Shown piece after piece: positions 53,801 to 64,000 of a stretch of 64,000 nt of DNA. Within the stretch, counting starts at the first letter, position 1. Every line of letters begins with the position of its first letter. Where the stretch lies: assembly GCA_023055355.1 (NCBI GenBank), contig JALJCS010000036.1:1739501-1803500 (forward strand), read 5' to 3'. Source of the stretch: Agelaius tricolor. Taxonomy: Eukaryota > Chordata > Aves > Passeriformes > Icteridae. A program made the translations under genes and the position numbers. The notes below the pieces were generated by a model, which was not told the DNA's origin, did no database searches, and saw nothing but the letters and a program-made list of their open reading frames with translations.

Positions 53801-56800
53801 GGCCTGGCTGGCTCAGTTCAGCCTGGAGGAGAAGAAAGGGGAGATTGCAGAGCTGCTGGCCACCAGCCCTTCCATCAGGGCACTCTACACCAAAATGGTG
53901 AGACCCTGCCTGGGCAACTCCTGACGTGGGGAATGCTGCAGGAAAGCCTTGAGCTGTTTGTGCCCTGCAGCTGGAGTGGAAACTATGGAAAAATGGATGG
54001 AATAAAATGGGAGCTGCAAGCTTTGGGAGGATAGAGGGGCACAGCTCTCCCTCTGAGGGGCACAGCTCTCCCTCTGAGGGGCTCATCCCTTTCTCTGATC
54101 CCTTTCTCAGGTCCCTGTGGCTGTTTCCCACTTGGAGTTCTGGCAGCGCTATTTTTACAAACTGCATCGCCTGGAGCAGGTGGGTCAGGCTGGGGGGGTC
54201 CCTGGGGGGCTTTTCCTGGGCAAACTGGGATCTGGGCTGAGCCTTGGAGTCAGTGAAGCTGAAATGCCTGGGGGAGGAAAGGGGCTGGGCATGTGAGCAG
54301 CTGCTGTGTTGGATTCCTGCAGGATGAAGCCCGGAGGGAGGCTCTGAAGCAGCGAGCAGAGCAGAGCATGCAGCAAGAGGAGCCAGGCTGGGAGGAGGAT
54401 GAAGGTGGGACAGGTTTTGGGGCTTTCATGGGGTGGTGGCTCCTCCTCACTGCCACAAATCACAGTGGGCAGTGAAGGGGCAGCTCTGATCTCTGCTCTG
54501 TGGCCAGTGGTGGGATCTGAGGGAATTTCTGGAGCTGTGTCAGGGTGGTTGAGGTTGGAAATCAGGAAATGTTCTCCCCCCAGAGGGTGCTGGGCACTGC
54601 CCAGGCTCCCCAGGGAATGGGCACGGCCCCACAGCTGGCACAGCTCCAGGACAAGGCTCTCAGGAATGCCCAGGGTGGGATTTTTGGGATGTCTGTGCAG
54701 GGCCAGGGCTTGGACTGGGTGATCCCTGTGGGTCCCTCCCAGCTCAGGACATTCTGTGGTTCTATGAAATCCAGCTCAGGGCATGCTGTGGTTCTGTGAA
54801 ATCCAGCTCAGGGCATGCTGTGGTTCTGTGAAATCCAGCTCAGGGCATGCTGTGGTTCTGTGAAATCCAGCTCAGGGCATTCTGTGATTCTGAGAAATCC
54901 AGCTTAGGACATTCTGTGATTCTGTGAAATCCAGCTCAGGACATTCTGTGGTTCTGTGAAATCCAGCTTTAGAACATTCTGTGGTTCTGTGAAATCCATC
55001 TCAGGACATTCTGTGGTTCTGTAAAATCCAGCTCAGGACATGCTGTGGTTCTGTGAAATCCAGCTCCCAGCCCAGCTGCTGCTGCCCTTCCTGAAACATC
55101 TCTCACTTCTCTTCTGCCTCCCTACAGAGGAGTTCTTGGGGATGTCCCCCCTGCCTTGTGCAAACATCACATTTCCAGGAGCAGCACAGAAAGCACCCAG
55201 CTCAGAGGGACACCAGGCTGCTGCCCCCAAGGCTCCCTGTGGGGAGAGCTGGGCTGTGCTGCCCCCAGAGCTGGTGCCAGGGGAGCAGAGCCCCTCGGAG
55301 AGCAGCGAGAGCGTGTCCCTTGTGACTCAGATTGCAAACCCTGCCCCTGTGCCTGCCACCCAGCCACAGACTGCAGCTCCAGCCCTGCCCCTCTCCCAGA
55401 GGCTGCAGGAGGCCACCTTGGAGGAGCAGAGCTCCCTGCCAAAGCCCCCAGAAGCTGCTCAGCCTTGTGCACCTGCCCAGCCATCAGCAGCATCCTCGGA
55501 GCTGGCAGCTGGAACGGAGCTCAGAGAGCTGGAGAGCAAAGGGCAGGGCAGGACAGAGACTCTGAGGGAGGAAGGACCCACAGATCTGAGAGTCTTCGAG
55601 CTCAACTCGGACAGTGGCAAATCCACCCCCTCCAACAACGGCAAGAAAGGTTTGTGTGGGGCTGGGAAACCCCTGGGAGGGCTCCTGGGGAAAGCTCTGG
55701 GCTTATGGTGCTGAGGGAGAGGAAAGGGAAAGAAATCAGTGATCTGCTGGCTGAGCAGTGGGACAGTGTTCACAGGGGATGAGGGAAGAGATGAGGATCT
55801 GACTCCATGTTTCAGAAGGCTGATTTATTGTTTTATGATATATATTATATTATGTATCATAAACATTCTATATTTATGAATATTATATTTTACTATGTTA
55901 TATATTAATAGTTCATATATTATTGTATTATATATTAATATAGCATATATTATTATATTCATTATATAGTATATATTATATTAAAATATATTAATATATT
56001 ATTATTTATTATAAATTATATTATAATATATTATACATTATATATTATATTATTTATTATATTATTATGATATATATTATATTAATAATTCTAACAGCTG
56101 GTAGTTTTGTAACAATGACTTTCTCCAAAACTATACTAAAAGAATAGAAGAAAGGATTTCATCAGAAGGCTGGCTAAGAATAGCAAAAGAAAGAATGATA
56201 TCAAAGGCTTGTGTCTGGGACAGAGTCTGAGCCAGCTGGGCTGTGATTGGCCATTAATTAGAAACAACCACATGAGCCCAATCCCAGATGCACCTGTTGC
56301 ATTCCACAGCAGCAGATAACCATTGTTTGCATTTTGTTCCTGAGGCCTCTCAGCTTCTCAGGAGGAACAACCCTAAGGAAAGGATTTTTCAGAAAATGTG
56401 TCTGTGACAGAGCAGACCTGGCCTTGGTCCCTGGCTGCCAGGAAAGGCTGAGCTCCCTGGAGGGGATGTGGTGATTGCTCCTCTCTGCCCTGCTGGGACA
56501 ATGACAGTCCCCATATCAAAGTCCCTCCTGTCATTCCTTATCTCCTGCATTTTCTGTGTGGCTGGAGCCTGACACATCCCAGTTCTCCCAGGCCAGAGGA
56601 GAAAATCCTCCAGCACCCACCTCTCCCCTGGCTGTGCACCAGCCCTGGCTGTGAGGGGAGCAGGCTCAGCCCACCCCATCTCTGATCCTGGCAATGTGGA
56701 GGCTCTGAGCCCTGGGAATTCCGGGGTTTTGGGGCCAGCTCTGGTGGCTCAGTGGGGACATTTGTGCTTCCAGGCTCCAGCACGGATATCAGCGAGGACT

Positions 56801-57836
56801 GGGAAAAGGACTTTGATCTGGACATGACAGAGGAGGAGGTGCAGCTGGCACTGTCCAAGGTGGAAATGTCTGGGGAGGTGAGTCAGGGCAGGCAAAACTG
56901 CCCCCCAAAAGCATCACCAGCCCCTCGGGGTGGGGTGTTTGTGAGGGTCCCCAGCACGAGGTGAGAGATGAGAATCTGACTCCCAAGTTCTCAGAAGGCT
57001 GATATATTATATTACATTACATTACATTACATTGTATTATATTTATATTATATTATATTATATTATATTATATTATATTTATATTATATTATATTATCAT
57101 CTTTCTTTTATTTATTTTATTTATTATATTTATTAATATAATATAATATAAATAATAAAATAAATAAAATAAAATATATATGGATATGATATAATGTAAT
57201 ATATTTATCCTATTATATTTATTATATCCATTCTATTATATCTATTCTATTATATATATTATATTATATTATATTATATTATATTATATTATATTATATT
57301 ATATTCATTATATTCATTATGTTATATTCATTATATTTATTTATTATATTTATTATATTGAATGCTATACTAAAACTATACTAAAGAAAGAGAAAGGAGA
57401 CATCAGAAAGTTTAAGAATGAATAATAAAAGCTGTGACTGACTCAGAGAGTCTGACACAGCTGATGGTGATTGGTCATTAGGTAAAAACAGTTCACATGG
57501 AGCCAATCAGGCATTCACCTGTTGGTAAACAATGTCCAGGCCACATTCCAAAGCAGCAAAACACAGGAGCAGCAAGCAGATAATTATTGTTTTCATTCCT
57601 CTCTGAGGCTTCTCAGTTTCCCAGGAGAAGCCCCTGGGCAAAGAGGATTTTTCAGAAAAGGTGATGGTGACACTCAGGGTGGTGCTGCATGAGCAGAGAG
57701 GGGCTGGTGGGGTGAGCGTGCAGCTGTCCCAAGGGGGAATCTGTTGTGTTACAGAAACAAACAGTTGAAACCAGCTCAGAAATGAATTTCCTCTTGTTTG
57801 CAGCTGGAAGATGAAGAGTGGGAAGACTGGGAATAA
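50847..57836 (+). CDS. BSDC1: BSDC1, BSD domain-containing protein 1
   Basis: Eleven coding exons: 50847-50857, 51622-51682, 52218-52334, 53019-53186, 53268-53322, 53782-53897, 54111-54179, 54323-54404, 55128-55649, 56774-56877 and 57804-57836. They total 1338 nt, or 445 residues (mammals about 430). The protein starts MAEGEDGGWWRSWLQQSYQA and has the FMKRDLTEFTQ-like helix region. The BSD domain is at about residues 138-200, with its aromatic FWQRYFYKL signature. A long variable acidic/serine-rich region follows in exon 9, then the conserved C-terminus STDISEDWEKDFDLDMTEEE ending EDEEWEDWE. The BSD fold is shared with synapse-associated and TFIIH p62 proteins; the molecular role of BSDC1 itself is poorly known. 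Exon 4 begins AGGGCAGAAG after TTGAAG, the only in-frame acceptor. Introns carry several minisatellites and two antisense solo LTRs. Confidence 0.97.
51000..51560. repeat. Minisatellite GGGGTTGGGATCTGGGTCTG in BSDC1 intron 1
   Basis: Dozens of degenerate 6-18 bp units of GGGGTTGG(A/G)ATCTGG and GGGTCTGGATCT. It is G-run rich on the + strand and may form quadruplexes. It follows exon 1 by about 140 bp. Confidence 0.9.
52352..52570 (-). mobile_element. CR1 LINE 3' fragment, minus orientation
   Basis: GGGCAGGGACACCTTCCACC, CTCCCAGGCTGCTCCAAACC and ATTAAAGCCCTTCCCCCTTT match reverse CR1 text. It lies in BSDC1 intron 3. Confidence 0.85.
52598..52890. repeat. Two adjacent minisatellites in BSDC1 intron 3
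   Basis: First, about four units of GGGGGACACTGGCAGTGTCACTG-type sequence (52598-52685). Second, about five units of CCCCAAACCTGGCTGTGCTT plus CCCCCACAAAG (52758-52888), 31 bp each and nearly identical. Confidence 0.93.
53325..53556. repeat. Minisatellite beginning at the BSDC1 exon 5 donor
   Basis: Seven units of about 31 bp carry GGGGTTCAGGGGGTCCAGGG and TGCTGCCCTA. The first starts 3-6 bases into the intron after the GTATGG donor at 53323. Confidence 0.92.
54600..55078 (+). mobile_element. CR1 3' end extended into a 34-bp minisatellite
   Basis: A CR1 3' segment (GGCCAGGGCTTGGACTGGGT, GATCCCTGTGGGTCCCTCCC) reaches its terminal CTCAGGACATTCTGTGGTTC. From there about ten tandem units of TGTGAAATCCAGCTCAGG(A/G)CAT(T/G)CTGTGGTTC run to 55075, 50 bp short of the exon 9 acceptor. 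Confidence 0.88.
55759..56409 (-). mobile_element. Solo LTR, 651 bp, with GAGCAG target duplication and AT expansion
   Basis: Plus-strand ends are TGGGACAGTG and TCTGTGACA. GAGCAG flanks both sides (55753-55758 and 56410-56415). It is the same family as 33428-33804, but the TATA region has grown into about 250 bp of ATATT/ATATTAT repeats (55838-56086). A 43-bp foreign insert follows at 56087-56129. It is in BSDC1 intron 9, antisense. Confidence 0.88.
56931..57670 (-). mobile_element. Solo LTR, 740 bp, with large AT microsatellite
   Basis: Plus-strand ends are TGGGGTGTTTG and GATGGTGACA. The flanks CTCGGGG and CTCAGGG are an imperfect duplication. It is related to 34476-34885. The TATA/R region carries TTATA/ATTAT repeats across about 57000-57360. 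It is in BSDC1 intron 10, antisense. Confidence 0.8.
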
Positions 57837-59600
57837 AGCAGCTGCTTGCAGTGTGTGTCACAGGCTCATTTCCACACCTTCGAACGTGAATCCAACCTCG
57901 GACCAGCTGTTCCTTTGTGTGTGACTGTGCTGGGGTTGCACCCCCAGCCTGCAGGAGTTCCCACTCCTGCAAAAACCTGGGGGCAACTCAAGTGACCCCT
58001 GCAGCTCCAGGAGGAGGAAGCAGGAGGTCACTGGCACGCAGGAGCCCGACTTCTCCACAGGTCCTAGAGACTGGCCAAGCCAAAACTGACCCTGCTGTGT
58101 TGGGAAGAGGCAGAGTGAGGGGTCCCTGGGGCCAGCTGGGCACTCAGAGCCCTGCCAGCTGTGCTGGGTGCTGCCAGGCTGCCAGCTGGCTCCTTCCCTG
58201 CTTGTGTGTGCACGTGGAGCCCTCAGCTGAGAGGCTCCTGGACGTGGCTGTGCCTGCTCTGCTCGCTGCTCTGCAATTCCCACCCAGCGAGGGCCTGAGG
58301 CCTGGAGGTGCTGCACAAAAAAGCACTTGGCTCGTGGCTTTGACCCTGGAAGGAGCCAAACCCCCTGCCAAACCCTCAGCTTCTGCCTGGCTTTTTGTCT
58401 TGGAAGCTTTTTCTCATGGAAATTCCTATTTCCAGCAGTTTCTCCAGAAGAGCCAAGGCCTGCTGCTCTCCCCTTTTGCAGCTGCACCACCTTCCTGCAC
58501 TGGGTTTTGTGTCTTTCTAGTTAAATTCTCCAAGCAAAATCCTCCTGGCTTGCTCTTACTGCTGGGCTGGCACTGGTTTGGGTCAGCTGGGGACAGAGCC
58601 CCAGTGTTGGTGGCACTGGTTTGGGTCAGCTGGGGACAGAACCCCGGTGTTGGTGGCACTGGTTTGGGTCAGCTGGGGACAGAGCCCCAGTGTTGGTGGC
58701 ACTGGTTTGGGTCAGCTGGGGACAGAGCCCCAGTGTTGGTGGCACTGGTTTGGGTCAGCTGGGGACAGAGCCCCAGTGTTGGTGGCCACTTGCAAAGGTC
58801 CAACCTGGCCCCACTTCAACCTCAGCTTGGCCATCCTGGGGGGGACAGAGGCTCCCAAATTGGGGTGTCCCTGTTGTGTGTCCCCATCTGAGCCCTGTCC
58901 CACCCGTGCCAGCCCCTGCAGCCACCACGAGCTTTGGGTTCCTTCCCTTCAGCCCCTGGCACTGTTTGTTTCACTCCCTTCAGCCCCACGACTCCTTTTT
59001 GGGGCAGTTCCATGTCACAACAGGAGATGCTGCTCATGCACAGTTACCCCCAGGGGACAGTGCCCTCCCTGGCCCTTGGGGTGCTGAGGTGACACTTTCT
59101 GCCTTTGTCCTGCCCCTTCCAGGCCTGGGGGTTTCCTGCTGGCTTTGGACAGCACTCAACGAGGTGCACTTGGAAGAGTTGGGGTTTTGGGGTTGGGTTT
59201 TCCTTCTTTAGGGCGATTCCTGCTGGGAGCATCCCTGTCCTGCCAAAGCCCTGGGTCCAGCAGAGCCTCTCCTTGTCCTGGCTGGGATTGTGGTGGGCAG
59301 GGGACACAGGGGACACCAGTGGGGACCTGGGGCTGCTGTGTGCCCCAGCTGATCCCACAGCAGAGCTCGAGGGTGCAGCATCTGTGTCACTTTCTTTCCT
59401 TCTTTTAGTGGAATTAACCGTGGGGTTGGTTGTGCAATATTCTCTGTTCTTGAACTATTCCGCATCTCCCTGAGCCTTTTCTAGCTGGGGTGACAAACCA
59501 GGAACAATTCTAACAGCTGGTAGTTTTGTAACAATGACTTTCTCCAAACCTTTTACAGACTTGCAGTTAACAGCAATTAAAGGAGTTCTCAGAGTCTCTG
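57837..59600 (+). other. BSDC1: BSDC1 3' UTR with poly(A) signal
   Basis: This is non-coding GC-rich sequence after the stop. ATTAAA near 59575 followed by a GT-rich stretch is the probable poly(A) site. It contains the 43-bp sequence (59506-59548) also found inside the intron 9 LTR. A 43-bp-unit minisatellite lies within it. Confidence 0.5.
58556..58792. repeat. Five-copy 43-bp minisatellite in BSDC1 3' UTR
   Basis: Near-perfect units of GGCACTGGTTTGGGTCAGCT plus GGGGACAGAGCCCCAGTGTT. The copies differ at one or two bases, so the array is young and probably variable in length. Confidence 0.95.
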
Positions 59601-59689
59601 CCGTGTTCTCATTTCCTCCGGGGTGGGGATGACACAAATTTTCCTTTCCTCCCATCTCCCTCAGGAGAGGGAAGGGAGCCCCCACTGCC

Positions 59690-60205
59690 CCAGGCTCCTC
59701 AGGCTCTGAGTGACCCCGTAAAAGCAGCCAGTCCTCAAACTGTGACCCCATAAAACCAGCCAGTCCTCAAACTCTGTCCCCCAATTTTCGGGGCTCTGAG
59801 TGACCCCATAAAACCAGCCAGTCCTCAAACTCTGTCCCCACTTTTCAGGGCTCTGAGTGACCCCATAAATCCACCGGGTGTGCCCCAGAGCTCGTCTCTG
59901 CCTGGCACAGCTCCCAGGGTGGGTGACAAACACCAACCCAGTCCCTCCCAGTGGGGACATTCAGGGTTCCAGGGGCTGCTGGCACCGCAGGAGTTGGTCC
60001 CAAGGGTTCCTCAGGGATCTGCCTGGGGCAGCGCTGGGCTGCAGCAGCTCCTTCCCTTCCTGCAGCCAAGGGAACCGGACACGAGTGACAGGATGGAGGG
60101 GACACATGAGAGGGGACACGAGTGACAGGACACGAGTGGCAAAACCCGAATGAGGGGACGCGAGTGACAGGACAGAGGTGACAGGACGCGAGTGACAGGA
60201 CGCGA
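59690..60205. repeat. Two short minisatellites upstream of the terminal CpG island
   Basis: At 59690-59875, three to four units contain TGACCCCATAAAACCAGCCA and GTCCTCAAACTCTGTCCCC. At 60075-60205, about eight short units contain GACACGAGTGACAGGAC. No gene is seen between 59.6 and 60.2 kb. Confidence 0.88.
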
Positions 60206-60690
60206 CCGCCCCTGCAGTTCCGTCTCCGCTCGCTGGGGGCGCCCTAGCACCGCCCCCGCCGCTCTCCGCGCGCACAGGTTTGGCCCCGCGCGGCCGCCGT
60301 CCGGCCCGCGCCCCGCCCGCCGCCGCCATATTTTGGCCGCCGCCGCCACCACCGGAGCCGCCGCCGCAGCCGCCGCGATGGGTGAGGGCCCTAAGGGGCG
60401 GGCGCGGCCCGGGGGAGCTCCGGGCACGGCCGAGGGCGTGGGGTGCAGCCGGAGAAGCCGCCCCGAGGCCGGGCAGCGCGCACAGCCCGTTCCGCACCGC
60501 GCTGCCGCCGCCCTCGCCTTTCACCGGCGTCCCGGGCGCTGCCGGGGCTGAAAGTGGAGGGGCCGGCGCGGCCGCTGAGTCATCCCGGGGCCGCTCCTGG
60601 GGGCGGGGGGGTCTTTGGGGCTCTCGGTGAGGGTGGCCCGGGGGTTGTGACCGCTTCGGGCAGCGCCGGCAGCGCCTTTGGGGAGCTCCG
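60206..60690 (+). promoter_or_regulatory. CpG-island promoter of an unidentified + strand gene
   Basis: CpG-dense sequence with GCCGCCATATTTTGGCCGCC near 60323 (YY1-like and CArG-like) and (CCG)n just ahead of an ATG at 60378. The island continues into the presumed intron. Confidence 0.65.
60378..60381 (+). CDS. Candidate first coding exon (ATGG) of a gene continuing beyond the window
   Basis: CCGCCGCGATGG is followed directly by GTGAGGG, so the ATG may open a coding exon of only four bases. The downstream intron runs through to the window end with no exon recognised. In vertebrates the BSDC1 side of this block leads to MARCKSL1, HDAC1, LCK, EIF3I, TXLNA and KPNA6. A start split after ATGG would fit a KPNA6-type METMA start, but that is only a guess. 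Reading through the donor gives no known protein. Confidence 0.35.
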
Positions 60691-60995
60691 GGTGGGGCGG
60701 GAGCTGCGGGGGGTGTTCAGGGTGAGATACCCCGGGTTTGGGGGTACTGGGGTGGGATACCCCCGGTTTGGGGGTGTTCAGGGTGGGATACCCCGGGTTT
60801 GGGGGTACCAGGGCTCCAGTGCCCAGCTTTGGGGTGTGAGAGCTGTAAGAGCCCGGTTTTGGGGTGTCACTGCTGTCACTTTGGGGTATTACCTGGCTCT
60901 CAGATCCCTGCTCTGTTTAAATTCTGTCACTTTGGGGTATTTGGGGTCTCACCTGGCTCTCAGATCCCTGCTCCGTTTAAATTCTCCCCCAGTGC
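60690..60995. repeat. Degenerate repeat in terminal intron
   Basis: About four units of GGGTGGGATACCCCGGGTTT plus GGGGGTACTGG occur, then a 60-bp two-copy stretch (GGCTCTCAGATCCCTGCTC, GTTTAAATTCT). Confidence 0.85.
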
Positions 60996-61439
60996 TGGAG
61001 TTCAGTTCTGAGCTCCCCCAGAGCTCGGGGTTCAGGGCAGAACCCCACAAACCTCTCCTGGGTTCTGGTAACCCAGAGGGGCTCTGGGTGTTGGGATTTT
61101 TATTAAAATCCGTCCTGAGCCCTCAGTGCCACCGTGGGTGACACCACACTGCTAGGGAGCAATGGCATCTGTTACAGGCAGGTCTCTGTCCCCTGCACAT
61201 AAATCCCTGCTCTGTTTCCTCTTCAAAAAAAGTGTTTTAATTCCAGCAGCTTTTAGTTTTGATGTGCCTGATGTGGGAGGTCCCAGCTCAGGGAGGAATG
61301 GTGGATTTTATTTTATTTATTTTTATTTTTTTTAAGATTCCTGTGAGGCTCTTCTGGAAATAAAGATTAAAATGTTTCCATTTTCCACCTGCAATGTTGT
61401 CTTTTAACCAGAGCTCCTTCAGAAGCTTAATGGCTTTAA

Positions 61440-61630
61440 AGTGGCAAGGTTAGGTTGGATATTGGGAAGAAATTTTTCTCTGTGAGGGGCTGGGATGGAT
61501 TTCCCAGAGAAGCTGTGGCTGGAATTATCCCAGGCCAGGTTGGAGCAGCCTGGGACAGTGGAAAATGTCCTTGCCCATGGCAGGGGTGGCACTGGATGAG
61601 TTTTCAGCTCCTTCCAAACCAGGGAAGCTT
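61440..61630 (+). mobile_element. CR1 LINE 3' fragment
   Basis: GTTAGGTTGGATATTGGGAA, TGGGATGGATTTCCCAGAGA and GGTTGGAGCAGCCTGGGACA are classic CR1 3' text. Confidence 0.92.
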
Positions 61631-62569
61631 CACAAATGCTCTGTAATCATTTTAAAATGATCATTTATAATGATCTTGCTTGTCAGGATCTCACCAGGAA
61701 CTTTTCTTCCCCCTCCAAACCCTCCTGTGGTGCTCTAGGAGAAGTCAGTGACCAGGTCTGTGTGTGGCTGCTGCTCTGGACAGCTTGGAAAAATTCAGAT
61801 GTAAAACCTGGACTGGCAGCTCTGAGGAGAAAAATGTCCTGGGGCCTGCTGGGAATGTCTGGAAATTCTTGGGGCAGTTTTATGTGGAGCTGACAATTTC
61901 AGTTTTATGTTTTGTGTGGAGCTGAGAACTTTGTGCACAGGAGCTTCCCCACCCCATAAGAGTTGAATCTCCCCCTTGTTTTAATTATCCTCATGTAACT
62001 TTCTTATTTTTAAACAAGCTAAGGCTGGTTTTTTTTTTTTTTTCATTATTTCAAGTTAATGATATTGCTGGAAATTGTCACCAGTTCATTCCTTGTTTGC
62101 CATGCAAATGAGCCCTTTAAATGCCTTTTTTAGTGCTGTTTAACCCATGGAGCAGCGTTAATGCTCAATTCTCAATAAAACCCCCGTGGCTGATGAATTT
62201 AACAGTTAATTGGCTGCTCTGCTTTGTTTGCTTTAGTTCAGCAGAGCAAACATGAACTTTGTCAAGGGGGAGAGTTTGATCATTAAAATCCTGCGAGAGT
62301 GAAAGTCCTGATTCCTTCAGGCTTTCAGTCCTGGTGAGCTCCAGGTAAATCAAATCCCACACTCCTGCTTGGTGCTGAGGCAGAGCACACGTTGGAAGGG
62401 ATGGATTTCCTGGAATTTCGTATTTCTCTGTAATTATCTCTGCTTGGTTTTAATCTGGAACTCTCCTGGCTCGAGTTTGAGTGGATGGAGTTGAAGTTGG
62501 TCCCTGTTTTAGGGACTGTTCTCAGCTCACACCTGTGCTTGATCTGTCCATTTTTGAGGGAAATCTGGA

Positions 62570-63990
62570 TGGACAAACCAGCTTGGAGAGAACTTAAAAC
62601 CCTCAGATTTGGGGATGAAAAGATAAATCAGGAGTAGGAAGCTTTGAGAACCGGACTGAGGATTGCTGGGTTCTTTTTCCAGCAGGACAGGGACATTCCA
62701 AAAAGATTCCTAATTTTGTTTTAACCCTGAGCAACAAATCAGCTTGAAGAGAACTTAAAGCCCTCAAATTTTGGGATGAAAAGATTAAATCAGGGGTAGG
62801 AAACATTGAGAACTGAACTGAGGAGTTGCTGGGTTCCTTTTCCAGCAGGGCAGGGACATTCCAAAAGGGTTCCTGTGATCATTTAAAATGATCTTGCTTG
62901 TCAGGATCTCACCAGGATCCTTATAATAATATCCTAACATAATAATATATATTAGATATATACAATAATATATCCTAATAATCTTGTTTTAACCCTGGGA
63001 CACGAACCAGCTTGAAGACAACTTAAAGCCCTCAAGAAAAGATAAATCAGGAGTAGGAAGCTTTGAGAACTGAACTGAGGAGTTGCTGGGTTCCTTTTCC
63101 AGCGGGGCAGGGACATTCCAAAAGGGTTCCTGTGATCATTTTGAAATGATCATTTAAAATGATCTTGCTTGTCAGGATCCTTTTAATAACATATCCTAAT
63201 ATAATAATATATATTATATATATATATATATATAAAAAATAATATATCCTAATAATCCTGTTTTAACCCTGAGCAAGGAACCAGCTTGAAGAGAACTTAA
63301 AGCCCTCAAGAAAAGATAAATCAGGAGTAGGAAGCTTTGAGAATTGGACTGAGGATTGCTGGGTTCCTTTTCCAGCAGGGCAAGGACTTTCCAAAAAGAT
63401 TCCTAATTTTGTTTTAACCCTGGGACACGAACCAGCTTGAAGAGAACTTAAAGCCCTCAAATTTTGGGATGAAAAGATAAATCAGGAGTAGGAATCTTTG
63501 AGAACTGGACTGAGGAGTTGCTGGGTTCTTTTTCCAGCAGGGCAGGGACATTCCAAAAGGGTTCCTGTGATCATTTAAAATGATCTTGCTTGTCAGGATC
63601 CTTTTAATAACATATCCTAATATAATAATATATATTATATATATATAAAATAATATATCCTAATAATCTTGTTTTAAGCCTGAGCAACAAAACAGCTTGA
63701 AGAGAGCTTAAAACCCTTAAATTTTGGGGTGAAAAAATCCAATTAGGGGTAGGAATCTTTGAGAACTGGACTGAGCAGTGCTGGGTTAGCAGGGCAGGGA
63801 CATTCCAAAATAATTCCTGATTTTGCTTTAACCCTGGGACACGAACCAGAGTGAAGAGAACTGAAACCCCTCAGGTGTTGGGATGCACTGAGCAGTTGCT
63901 GGGCTCCTTTTTCCAGCAGCTCAGGGACATTCCAAAAAGATTCCTGATTTTGTTTTAGCCCTGGCACACGAGCAGCAAACTCTGCCTGCC
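62570..63990. repeat. Composite tandem repeat in terminal intron
   Basis: The units are mosaics of two modules. Module A runs from CAGCTTGAAGAGAACTTAAA to TTTTCCAGCAGGGCAGGGAC. Module B carries ATGATCTTGCTTGTCAGGAT and an ATATCCTAATAATAT tract. Module A occurs about seven times; module B three times (62880, 63135 and 63570). Part of module B also exists as a single copy at 61660-61700. Confidence 0.9.
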
Positions 63991-64000
63991 ACTGAACTTT

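Noticed and set aside
60378..60551. A protein read directly from the ATG at 60378 without splicing (MGEGPKG...)
   Set aside because: It is GC-driven, ends in the island and matches no MARCKSL1-like or other expected start; a GTGAGG donor follows ATGG immediately.

Overview
This window is nuclear DNA from a bird, most probably a passerine or other neoavian. Four things support that: many CR1 LINE 3' fragments, several solo retroviral LTRs, compact introns, and GC-rich minisatellites around CpG islands, as is typical of a microchromosome. Gene order SYNC - RBBP4 - ZBTB8OS - ZBTB8A (two copies) - ZBTB8B - BSDC1 is the mirror image of the conserved block on human 1p35. Every exon boundary given here was read from splice sites and reading frame by eye; no alignment was run.

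Layout: 1-2.7 kb holds the last exons of SYNC (+). RBBP4 (-) fills 3.05-12.7 kb in 12 coding exons (425 aa) and converges on SYNC. A CpG island at 12.3-13.1 kb is a bidirectional promoter for RBBP4 and ZBTB8OS/archease (+, 14.4-18.2 kb, 7 coding exons, 164 aa). Next come an orphan promoter-like CpG patch (19.5 kb) and three related BTB-zinc-finger genes, all on the minus strand: a ZBTB8A-like paralog (21.9-28.1 kb, 484 aa), ZBTB8A (32.7-38.2 kb, 487 aa) and ZBTB8B (44.4-50.7 kb, 452 aa). Each has a BTB exon, a two-C2H2-finger exon and a C-terminal exon with paired CxxC motifs. ZBTB8B shares a divergent CpG promoter with BSDC1 (+, 50.8-57.8 kb, 11 coding exons, 445 aa). At 60.2-60.7 kb a CpG island carries the first exon of an unidentified + strand gene whose intron runs off the end.

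The genes do not form an operon-like system. RBBP4 is a chromatin histone chaperone, archease activates the tRNA ligase, the ZBTB8 proteins are predicted DNA-binding regulators, and BSDC1 is a BSD-domain protein.

The most unusual structure lies in the tandem repeats. In RBBP4 (exons 5 and 6), ZBTB8OS (exon 3) and the ZBTB8A-like zinc-finger exon, a 3' splice site plus the first bases of its exon have been copied in tandem into the upstream intron. In ZBTB8B a branch-point/pyrimidine-tract unit is repeated up to the real acceptor. In the three repeated arrays the exon-like decoys I read run into an in-frame stop soon after the acceptor. Other notable points are a 264-bp first exon/promoter block that is almost identical in the two ZBTB8A paralogs, a 43-bp piece of BSDC1 3' UTR found inside an LTR in its own intron 9, and a solo LTR with a perfect 6-bp target duplication nested in a duplicated RBBP4 3' UTR segment.
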